Positions 55,362 to 64,000 of a stretch of 64,000 bases of DNA are shown here, one piece after another. The notes beneath the pieces were generated by a model that was not told where the DNA came from, did no database searches, and worked only from the letters and a program-made list of their open reading frames with translations. Location: positions 68,634,242 to 68,698,241 of the forward strand of contig OZ038381.1 of assembly GCA_964036045.1 (NCBI GenBank). Reading direction: 5' to 3'. Both the position numbers and the translations under genes were made by a program. Source of the DNA: Eutreptiella sp. 'Long Island Sound 2002' (taxonomy: Eukaryota > Euglenozoa > Euglenophyceae > Eutreptiales > Eutreptiaceae). Position 1 is the stretch's first letter. Each line of letters starts with the position of its first letter.

Positions 55362-57480
55362 AGCAGTTCTACATCGTATACCATTCTCAGGAACATTTTC
55401 TAGAGTCATTTCATCACTAATCCTGTGCCCCGAATGAATGATACGTGCTTTGTGATGACATAGTGCTTGAGAATGATGTTTGGGACCATAGGCATTTCAT
55501 ACATATCATTCGGTGCAAATATTATTCCTGCCAACACTGGTTTACCCATTTATGTCCGCACAAATGATTGTGCGTCTGTTACTAGCAGAATGCAAGAAGG
55601 CAGAAAAGAGCATTAAAAGAAACACCATACCTTGGTTCAATCATCTGCAGTTCGTCATTTGCGGAAGTGTCAAGTGTGCGTCAACACACATTGCATAGTG
55701 ACACACCGTTTACAGGATATGTTGCATTATGGTTACCCCACAATTCTCTGTTCTCTGGACATTGTTCTCGGGACAGTCTTTTTTCGGATCAATATGCTTT
55801 TGGAGTTGTCATATTCGGGGTACACTTGTGCTGCGTTGTTTCTTTATTGCAAATTTGCACCACATATATTACATAAGACGAGATGATTTTTGGTGCGCCA
55901 CAGTGATTGTTGTTTGTTGTAGTGTTCTAGTGTTGTTTGTGGTAGTTGTTGGGTGGGTTTGAGTTGGTGTGTGGGTGGTGCAACCCTTCAATGTGCGAAC
56001 CAAAAGTCCGCTGCTGTTAATCAGCAGGTGTCACAGCTCCTAAAGCATCATAAGAACAGGATTATGTTATTTTGTTGTTTGGGTTTTTGGGCACATTGGT
56101 GGAAATTGCGTTCATCGGACCATGATATTTGATGTTTGACTCTTGACCTTTTGTTTGAGTCGTGTCCTCCGTCTCGTATATCATAAAAGTGCGTGCACTT
56201 TAGCCAGCTTGTGACGACACAAGTTTGCGATGCCGGTCTGTAGTTATGCTGTTTTGGGCCCCATCATGGATGCAGTTGTGGACGCTCATCAGCATTTGGG
56301 CTCATTTGTTAACAGTATAGTTATGATTCCAGTGGTGGGGGGGGGGGGGGGCATTTATGGTTTGCACTCGCTTTGGGTGGGTGAAAGCTCCAAGGCCGCT
56401 ATGTACTATTTTGCTGGACGTTCAAGTTGTCCCCATTGGAGGATGTGTTAGTTTATCGGGATGGCTATCTTTGCATCTGCAAATGTTGTTGGTTAAAAGT
56501 CCTGCAACCGGTCTTAGTTTGAGAATGCTTCTCATGATTCAGTTCGTGATTTCTATTCAAATTCATATGTTGTAACACACTAACAGGCCATTGCAATGCC
56601 GCAACAAATGATGTCCTTCGCAATTTTGAACGCTCTTCTGGCGGGTTGTTAAATTGGCATCCTTGTGCATTGTGCCCGGTAGTTGAAACGTTGCTGCACA
56701 AGGCAAGGTCCGAGAAACAGCCTCCTATGGATTGCAAGTTTGGAGGGGGGCTTTCCGGGTTGGGATTTTTTTTTCCGCGGGATATTTTGCGTTTCGAATT
56801 CATGCGAAATTTCCCTCACAATTTTCGGGCCATTTTGCAAACTACACCCGCTTCGATGATTAGCAAGATATCTTGTCCAACGGTTGCCTTAGCATTTGGG
56901 GACGGGGTATGGTGGGGTCTGTGGTTTTTGTACGATGCAGCCTTTGATCCAGGACTGGAGACGGATTGAGCATGCCCCGTTGCTCAATTGCCCGATAGGA
57001 GCGATGACGGAAAAGTTGGACTCGGAGCAACGTTCCGTGTTCTAGACAAAGAAGGTTGGGATTTTCAATCAGAACTCACCCCTTCCCGGCCGCCCTTCCT
57101 ACCCTCCAAGCAGGGAATCGGTGTATGGTGTTCCCCTCAGTGGGGAGCACGCACCATGTCATGGTCCACCCATGCATGACCTCTGTGCCATGGCAACTTG
57201 GGATGAGTTTTGCTCAAACCATTTCTGTGGATTTGCATACCTTGGTCGTTGCCTATATTTGGTGCAACACTGAGGATATCCGAGCGGACCACCGTGATTT
57301 GCTGAGGATTTTTTTCCCCAAGGTGGCGGAGCTATGCACTATTTTTACACTAGTAAACATGTATCCCCCCGCGACCCTCCCCAACTTTCCTAACTTCGTG
57401 TATCAAAGTGCAAGTGGTCTTTCAAGCCCATGGCACGTCAAGCATATGCCAATGACCCGCCGGCAGACATAGGTGTTGAA
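55362..57480. other. No supported gene
   Basis: A plus-strand frame of 138 codons (57,056-57,472) and shorter ones at 56,230-56,451 and 56,646-56,969 show no motif. A 14-base G run at 56,337-56,350 disrupts one. Several could be parts of one worn gene with a histidine/aromatic-rich product, but I cannot connect them. Confidence 0.4.
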
Positions 57481-57566
57481 TTCCCTAACAGTGCATGCGG
57501 GCTGTAGTTGTCGTGCTAGAGCTCCCTATAGGTTTGTGGCTTTGTGTGTACCGGTGCGGATAGCGG

Positions 57567-59291
57567 TTGGCCTGCCACCAGCTGAACCACGTGGTGGACG
57601 CCTCTAACATGACTTCACACTTGACGGGCCGGCTCGACAGACTACCCCACAACGTGCAACATGACCTGCTGATAGAATACGACATAAATGATGAATCGGC
57701 ACCATGCAGCTCTCCTACGGGCCCAAACGGACTTGCGAGCATGGGACGGGGACATGCCCAACCAGTACCCGGCCCTACGTCAGCCACAACATGGCACATT
57801 AGACGCACTCCCGTACCCACAGGCATACCAGCGGGTACCAAATCCCACAAAAGCCGGGGACGTGGAACCGAACCCAAGCCGGTAATCACACGGACCAGTT
57901 GCCTCATACCCCCCCCCCCCCTCTCCCCTCAACAACGAGACCCATGCGGGACCTACCCCCTCCGGTATAGATGTACCGGTACGGGTGTACCGGCACCCCT
58001 TGATGGTTGTTACCCCTTGGGCAGTGAGCACAACGCACTTGAGCGTGACGCTCCCATAGGTGACGTAAAGGGGATAGGTACCCTCGGTCAAACACATGCG
58101 CCAACACCCCCACCCGGGCACGAACCAACAATCAACACATGCTCGGGTTTCCTCTCCACACCGCCGGCCCCATAAAAGGATCCAAGGGCGTACATGTTCC
58201 AACATTCCACAGACCCACGCCAACACATAGCCGCGCCAACGGTGCCGCGGGAAACCAAAATCATCGAAGAACTGATAAAGCTACACACGGCGGAAAACGA
58301 GACAAACATCACACAGTGGGAACAATAAACAAGCAAAATGTCCACCATACGGGAGGCCCACGGACATTTTCAGTGCGTAGCTCGCCAAACACCACCAACG
58401 ATTCGTGACTATTGAACACATTTGGCGACAAACACAACACGGCACCTGGTACGATAGGAACACATACCAATTATTGACCAACACGTAACATGAACTACGG
58501 AAAATTATGACGGTGCAACATGCGGCGGACTCCAACGGGCTGCACACCGTAGCCAATATGGCTGACGTTGAACACTAGACCGTGCACACAGGGGTAGACA
58601 AGGATGGAATCCAAGAGGTACGCAACCGCTCATACCTCATGCTACCCCAATCAACCGCAATCAGCACAACCACGAGTGGCGGATGCAAAGGGGGGCGTTA
58701 CAGACCGAGTGGGGCAGTAGCGACGACGAACGGGTAAAGCAGATCCTCCGTGTCCCCGGCAAACTGGATGCACGGGACCTAGTGGTAGCCGAGCAGGGCG
58801 ACAGGTAGGAAACCATGGCGCTCCAAACCTACTGCATGGACTGCCTCCACGGGGCACCTTTACGGAAATTATACTAGTACCTCTGAGCTGTTTGCGGATT
58901 CGACAAATTTCTTGTCCACAAATGGTTAGATGAACACGAGAAGCTGACAAGTCACCTCCAACCGAGGCCCATCATGGCCTTGCACCTCCACAACACCATA
59001 AAGCAAGGACAGGAGCCCACACACCGAGCGTACACCGTGTCCAAGGGTACCCCCCTACAAAATCGTCCAGAAAACCCAAAGAACACACTAGGACCAAAAC
59101 CGGCAAAGACCTTGGTGGTGGTGGAATGTCCCCCAGAGACGTGGATCCGCAACCAAGACGCTTTCATGAAGCGCATCAATGGACACCAGTCTGATGTGGC
59201 CTCCATGATCACCAGCAAGGACCCGCACAAAGCATTCAAGTGGAAATGTGCCTCCGAACACACAGCCGGGCAAAGTGGTTCACAAGCTTAG
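57567..59291 (+). pseudogene. Worn coding region with a 2A-like remnant
   Basis: Multiple phases are open in turn: 57,567-57,700 (HVVDASNMTSHLTGRLDRLP), 57,688-57,885 (HHAALLRAQTDLRAWDGDMP ... NPTKAGDVEPNPSR), and 58,974-59,291 (MALHLHNTIKQGQEPTHRAY ... LVVVECPPETWIRNQDAF). GDVEPNP at 57,856-57,876 matches the first part of a 2A motif, but the closing GP is SR. The whole may be the eroded 5' half of another retroelement. A 14-base C run at 57,909-57,922 shifts frame. Confidence 0.35.
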
Positions 59292-59998
59292 GCCACGCAA
59301 ACTGCCCACCCCTGTGGCACACTTTTGCCGGGTTCTATACCCAAAAAGAGCAGTGTAAAAAACTCAACTTTTTTGAACATGTATTTTCGCGGCCGATGAA
59401 GTTAGGGGTTCAAAACACCCTTTCTACACTAGTACTTCATGATGATTGAAAATGCTGATCTCAAAAGTATGTTTCCCATGATTGCAGCTGGGGCCAGCAC
59501 CTTCCTTGACGAAAAGTACTTGTGGGATGTCCCGCAATTACATTTGTTGGTGATATTCAATCGTGCACATGTTGGTTACTATAGTCACCGCGTATTGGAC
59601 ATGTCTTGTTACTTTGTATCTTTGGTATCAAGTTTATCATTGAAGCAGCTGGGGCCAGCACCTTTGCAAGCAATTTCACCTTTCCTTGGTTCTCTTTGGC
59701 AGAAAGGTGCGGGTGCAAGCACCTGCTGACTCAAATGGTCTTCTCGAATTCCTTTTTGGCTCAAAGTAGCTGGTGCCAGCACCTTTCAACGCAATCGAGT
59801 CTCTGAGATGATGTTCCGGACTATGAGTGCTGGCACCAGCACCAACTCCAGTGAGCAACCTGGTTAGTATTATGCCCATATCGATTCCACCGATGTTTAT
59901 CTTCATAAGGTACGTGCATCTCATTGAAGGATAGGGAGTGTGCTGTGTTTTACCACCATGTGCATCGTGTATTTCACTTGCATCACCAGACTTTTGTA

Positions 59999-62056
59999 AT
60001 GAAATTTTCCTACTCCGTTGTTCGCCATCTACTACGTACTGGACATTATTCAAATGGGTCTTCTTTATTACGTGATGCCCATGCTGGCGAGCCGGGGGTT
60101 CCGATGTTAGTGCACCTATTGGCACAGGTCCGCTGCAACCGTCGTACTCGTAAGACTGTACCTCAAATTGTTGTTGCAAGTAGGCAAAATAGGAAGCCTC
60201 GTTGGTTGTCCGTCTTTACGAACCAATTATATATGCTATGGTCTGTCCTGCACAAGGCTGCACGTCCAACTAGTAAGGTATCACGGAAAGACACACTTAC
60301 AGGTCAACCTTTGACGCAGGGTGTTCGCCGTGTTTTAGCAAACTGTGGTGTTGTTACCAATCGCCCTGTACCACTATCTGCCAAGGCTACCTTGGCTGCA
60401 CAACAACTGTGGTCGTCCATGTCAAACCACTCAGCTGTGCATTCCACTGCTACTGCACTTCGCTCCTTGAACGATGTTACACGGGTTTCGCTTGATGCGG
60501 AGCCTGAGTTTATTCGTGTTCCCCTCGATATTGAACGGGACAACGTTAGGTCACTACAATTCCGGCCACTGTTGTTGACCAATTTGACTACCGGTGGGAT
60601 CCTTGATTTGCTACACATTCTACAAGAGATTTAGGACATACAGCGGCACACCCGGCGCCCCATGCCCCTAATAATTGATATGAAAATACATTTTTATTTA
60701 CGGCGTTTTTTGTACGGGGAGTCATATGTGCAGTACAATTTCCATGAGCATCTGTCCATGTTGCCTTGTATGTACGGTGCGTGGCACCCTTACAAACACA
60801 CTGCCCTTGAGGTATACAAGGCCTTCTTTCCTATCTTTGCTGCCTTGGAAAACTGTAATTTGCAAGTGGGTGCCATGGTGTACCACCACCGTAAGCTGCT
60901 CCAAATTGAGAAAGTGGTAGCAGCACTACTACTTGTAGGTAACTCTGTACGTGTACGTATTCAACGCAAATTGGAATGGTTGCAGCTGGCACCAGCATCT
61001 CTCTCATAAGTTCAAGTGGATACAGCTACCCGTTGGTTGCAAGGCCTACAGTCCTTGCTGTTTAGTTATGTCCCTGCGCTTTTTGCGTTAGGCGTACAGG
61101 TACACCACTGCAACTGGTCAGGGCGACAGCCAGGCACTGGTCAGGCAGCCCACACAGTTTTGCAATGGAGCCTGTTGCTACATCTGTTTCTTACTGGCGA
61201 TTGGGACGCCAAAACAGAATACGTTAGCAGGTTGAGTGTCACACTTGCAGTGTGGCAGGAGTGGATGAGTAATACCCTAGGTTGTCTCTTTGCTGAAGAG
61301 ATTGGTGAGGCCCTGTTGTCCCGGCTCTCCTCCCGGGTCAAGCTCCATCCAACTGCATTATCGCAACCCGCTCTAATGGACTTGTTCCTCAGCATGCCAC
61401 ACCCGCGCATGGGCACCAAAACCCTTCGCGGCAAGCTACGCACTGGTCTGTGCGATCTTTTTCGAGCACGCCTCCGTCGCTTTATCGCCTGGTGTACCAG
61501 TCCCCAGCTTTTGTTTGCCCCATTTACTACAGCTAAAACCACTGCTTTTGTTGGCCTTCTACCTGAAGGACACACGTTTCCCAAGCCCATCCCTGATTCT
61601 GTTAATGAGGCTGCTCTGCGAAAGGTTTTTCGCAGGAGTGTGCTGTTATTATTATCCAACCGGTCCCCTCCGGAAGGTGTTACTGAGTACTTGGATCAAT
61701 GCAACTTTGGGAGAGACCCTGCAGAGGTTGCACGGCTCACTAGCCTAATGGAACGGTTCCGCACACGGAACAGGCGCGGGAAAGGGGGGGGGAAGGGCAA
61801 GGGTAAGGGTGCCCCTGATGCTGATGATGCTGATGCACCAGATCGGTTTGTGGGGGTAGAGGATGACCACATATCCGTGTCCAGTGCTGATTCCCTTGGC
61901 TCCCTGGGGCATCTGGTAGTTGATGTGGATACCATGAGTGATGCCCCCCCCCCCCCCCCTTGGTTTTGCCTCAAGAGGAAGACGAATTCAGTTTGCCTCC
62001 CAGTGACGATGAGGAGGGGGCAGTGTTCCAAGAATAACCCCCCTCCCCCTGCCTAA
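59999..62056 (+). pseudogene. Transposon C ORF1, two stops and a lost block
   Basis: The ATG at 59,999 (MKFSYSVVRH) places LWSVLHK at the same distance from the start as in transposon B ORF1. One phase runs to about 62,056 with only two stops, TAG at 60,632-60,634 and TAA at 61,007-61,009. Conserved with B: VPLDIERDNV, LTNLTTGGILDLLHILQE, IIDMKIHF, MYGAWHPYKH, FFPIF, SYVPALFALGVQVHHCNW and EEIGEALLSRL. About 50 residues are missing where B has WFDNF, so Asp148 of B has no counterpart. The tail has a basic stretch KGGGKGKGKG, DDADAPDRF, a 17-base C run at 61,944-61,960, and past the run an acidic PQEEDEFSLPPSDDEEG end. A palindrome sits just before the TAA. Probably not a working protein. Confidence 0.75.
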
Positions 62057-62500
62057 CTATAGGCTAGGGTTACGCTTGTCTGCATGAGTAGCTGGTGCCA
62101 GCATTCCCTCCTATTGTTCCTGCTTTCCTCGCCGCACATTGCACACGCACCGTTGTCTGTTGTCTGTCACACTGTTTTCTGTTCGGTCTGTTTGGTCTGG
62201 ATGCAATGGAATCAAAGTCTGGCACGTGTACTGACCAGTCACGAAAACATGATCATTTGAGACGGCCGTCTCCTTCCAGGGCTTTGGAACAAGTGCGCAA
62301 TTTACCAGTGCCATGTCAGTAGTAGCGAAGCAGATGCCGCTGTCGGGGATTAATTGACTGCGATGTGCGCTGCCCTTCGTATGGACAGAGCCACTGACAC
62401 ACCGCTCAATTTGCGCCATTTTCTGCTGAAACTGCTGTTCCATTACTGATTTCTGTCGATTTGCCACACCATTTCCCTTCAAACGAGACTCTTCATCATA
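62057..62500 (+). other. Transposon C ORF1-ORF2 interval
   Basis: No supported gene. One palindrome at 62,090-62,103 lies just after the ORF1 end. Confidence 0.5.
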
Positions 62501-63721
62501 ATGTCAGATGCAACCCCTGCTGAGGGTGCTGGTGCAATGTCACCTCTACCAATGACACCGTCAACGAACGGGGGATTCCTAAGCCAGCCTCAGGATGTGA
62601 CAGCATCACAGCCAGTTCCAGCGCCAGGTGGTAAAGGAGGCAAGAAAGACAGTGCACTGAAGATCAAGCTCGCGGACCACTGTGAAAAAAAGGAGGTGGA
62701 AATACCCTTGGAGAAACTGCGATGGGACGAGAAGATGCAGTTTGGGCAGATACGAAAGTGGTCCGAGGATGAGGTACTGAACAAGGTCAAGGACCTGAAG
62801 GACCGACCGCCGACTACCCTTATCCGGATTGTAATATGGGGTGGTGGAAGTATGCTGCCTTCTGTGCGCACATTTTGCTGTTTCGTTACCAATAACGTTC
62901 GTCGGTGCTGGTGCCAGCATCGCTTGTCCAAAATTGCCGTTGACTTTGATCATTTGTGACCGGGTGCAATATCAGGTGGGATCTACTGGATATTGTCTGG
63001 CCAGCACATAGTGGAGGCTCCTCGGCGCGTGAAACTGGAGCTGGAGAAGCCAAACTTGCCCCCTCCCCGATGGTGTTCCCATTTCTTGGCGACTGTTGTG
63101 CGGCCTGAGACCCCGTTGACCATTCGTGAGTCCCTGGCAGGAATCAGTCAAGCCAACCAGACAGCACGAGCACCAACTTTGTGTGAGAGAGTTCAGCGAC
63201 TCGTGGTGGAATACGAAAGGGATACCGAGGGGAACTTGACTGCCAGAGAGCACCTGACGAATTTGTGGGTGAAAGGTGGATTCAGCGCTCAAGATGGCAC
63301 ACTGGTGTGTGTCTGCCCGTCAGCACGTCCGTTTGTTTGTGGTTTCATCGCCCTTTCAGCGTACTCCGCCATCTGTTGCCCGGTGTGAATCCTGTGGTAC
63401 CCCTTGTAGGCCAATATGATAAAGCAGTGGTCTCCTGTGGCTCTGTTGGTGAGTACTTGTGGACGTGAAGCAGCGTTTGCCGTGCAGATGCTGGGGGCCC
63501 GCGGTCATAGCATGACTGTGAAACAAATGCGTTGCTTCGAAGGACAGGTGCCCCCCGATATCCGGACAATCTGCAAGTTTATGGCTGACACGGCCAATGG
63601 TGGAGCACAGCTCAAGAAGATGGGAAAGCGATTGAAACTGGATCGGTTATGGAGTTGGCATCTGTGTCATCCCGAGAACAATCTCATCCATGAATCTCGC
63701 CGTATGTTTGCCCTCCCATAA
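62501..63721 (+). CDS. Transposon C ORF2, four exons, 300 residues
   Basis: Exons 62,501-62,830, 63,005-63,304, 63,410-63,448 and 63,488-63,721 join in phase 0 throughout with GT-AG borders, giving 300 residues without a stop. Introns are 174, 105 and 39 bases. The N-terminus is low-complexity (SDATPAEGAG...); VEIPLEKLRWDEKMQFGQ and DEVLNKVKDL align with transposon B ORF2; then TPLTIRESLAG and, near the end, DRLWSWHLCHPENNLIHESRR, the best conserved block (DRLW..L.HPEN.LIH.SRR). The third intron is unusually short and could be retained (39 bases keeps frame). No known domain is recognised; a DNA-binding or accessory role is a guess. Confidence 0.75.
62831..63004 (+). other. Palindrome-bearing intron of transposon C ORF2
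   Basis: GTAATATG donor and GTCTGGCCAG acceptor. TGCTGGTGCCAGCA stands near the middle (62,906-62,919). It is positionally equivalent to intron 1 of transposon B ORF2, which carries the B palindrome instead. Confidence 0.7.
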
Positions 63722-63852
63722 GGATGCATCTGCGGTGGCTGTTCGATTGCAATTTGTTGTGAGAGGTGCTAGGGCCAGCACCCATCGTTCGGAAATGCCG
63801 TTTTGGTGCCTGCAAACACTGGGGTCTCAGAGTTTGTACTATGATTGCTAAG

Positions 63853-64000
63853 GTGGACTGGGTGAAAGAGAAAAGTGTGAATCCCTCCTGGCAAGCCGAA
63901 GTGACTTGTATTTCGAGACATACACCTGGCGTTGGACAGAAGAGGACCCTTTTCCACCGTGGAAATACGTTGTCAGTGCGCCGATTTGGAAGGATGTCAG
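63853..64000 (+). CDS. Transposon C ORF3, start only
   Basis: After a possible 3' splice site (GATTGCTAAG, ending 63,852) an open phase reads CESLLASRSDLYFETYTWRW and EEDPFPPWKYVVSAPIWKDV to the window edge. It matches the beginning of transposon B ORF3 (KLLAKSPR, KWTWSAENPLPS, APLWQDE). Start codon and the rest are not resolved. Confidence 0.6.
   Translation, partial: MDWVKEKSVNPSWQAEVTCISRHTPGVGQKRTLFHRGNTLSVRRFGRMS

Larger units (their letters stand above)
59486..63782. repeat. Family-C palindromes, about nine copies
   Basis: Core GTGCTGGTGCCAGCAC with GG or CA variants at the centre. Copies at 59,486-59,497, 59,647-59,658, 59,706-59,722 (worn), 59,768-59,781, 59,827-59,843, 60,986-60,997 (inside ORF1), 62,090-62,103, 62,906-62,919 (inside ORF2 intron 1) and 63,765-63,782. 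Five lie in the leader. The sequence is unrelated to the A and B palindromes apart from symmetry and length. Confidence 0.85.
59287..64000 (+). mobile_element. Transposon C, left part (right end beyond window)
   Basis: Same gene order as transposon B: ORF1 (59,999-62,056), ORF2 (62,501-63,721), ORF3 (63,853 on). The leader aligns with that of B around ACCCAAAAAGAGC and ATGTATTTTCGCGG. The proposed left end CTTAGGCCACGC at 59,287 follows the CTTRGG rule of A and B, with ACAAG before it as the would-be target copy. This boundary is inferred, since the right end is not in the window, and could be off by tens of bases. It has its own palindrome family. Confidence 0.75.

Noticed and set aside
60632-61009. 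Stop-codon reassignment to explain in-frame TAG and TAA in transposon C ORF1
   Set aside because: Transposon B ORF1 and LINE ORF2 use ordinary stops and have none in frame; decay or unrecognised introns are simpler.
26583-63004. Palindromes as introner elements (introns that spread as a unit)
   Set aside because: The palindromes also lie in leaders, trailers and inside ORF1 coding sequence, and introns with them share no other sequence, so the mobile unit is not the intron.

Overview
The window is nuclear DNA of a eukaryote with a green-type plastid. Evidence: relics of chlorophyll a/b-binding (Lhcb/LHCII-type) proteins at 31.4-33.3 kb, GT-AG introns, a Ty3/gypsy element, a LINE with endonuclease, reverse transcriptase and RNase H, several DNA transposons, and extreme amounts of mini- and microsatellite DNA including poly-C/G runs of 9-19 bases. 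A green alga or a secondary green alga (chlorarachniophyte or euglenid type) would fit; the sequence alone does not decide. I see no intact host housekeeping gene; almost everything is mobile or repetitive.

Layout. 1-3.8 kb: no recognised gene. 3.8-9.2 kb: decayed, 3'-truncated Ty3/gypsy element on the minus strand. 9.2-11.6 kb: nothing supported. 12,030-20,677: transposon A, inserted in a short host repeat with a 5-bp target duplication, loaded with a TTTCACTGTTGACAGTGAAA palindrome and partly duplicated in tandem (units 15,636-18,390 and 18,391-21,139). 21.55-30.33 kb: a decayed relative of transposon B, split by the complete transposon B (23,056-29,584). 30.65-31.06 kb: a small inverted repeat. 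31.4-33.3 kb: LHCII repeat array relic. 33.25-39.4 kb: minus-strand LINE with a 2A-like peptide, facing a second LINE 5' end at 40.06-40.57 kb. 41.4-43.2 kb: a ~95-bp satellite that switches orientation twice. 43,194-55,361: a giant inverted repeat with two divergent copies of an unknown gene; its left arm is interrupted by transposon D (44,152-49,503, TA target duplication), whose interior is almost wholly satellite DNA. 55.4-59.3 kb: mostly unassigned, with a worn open region. About 59.3-64 kb: transposon C, cut by the window edge.

The main discovery candidate is the A/B/C group. A and B have terminal inverted repeats starting CTTGGG or CTTAGG and make 5-bp target duplications (ACCAA, TAATA). 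B and C carry the same three-gene set in the same order: ORF1, about 675 residues with a conserved D...D...GxWHPYK...EALLSR pattern and a proline-plus-acid tail; ORF2, about 300 residues in several exons; ORF3, basic/acidic C-terminus. I recognise none of the three. Each element is studded with its own palindrome: A with TTTCACTG..CAGTGAAA, B with GGGCACTGCAGTGCCC, C with GCTGGTGCCAGC. These lie in leaders, inside introns, near ends and even inside ORF1, which suggests element-specific dimeric binding sites. Because the window holds uninterrupted relatives of the insertion sites of A, B and D, their ends are set by direct comparison rather than guesswork.
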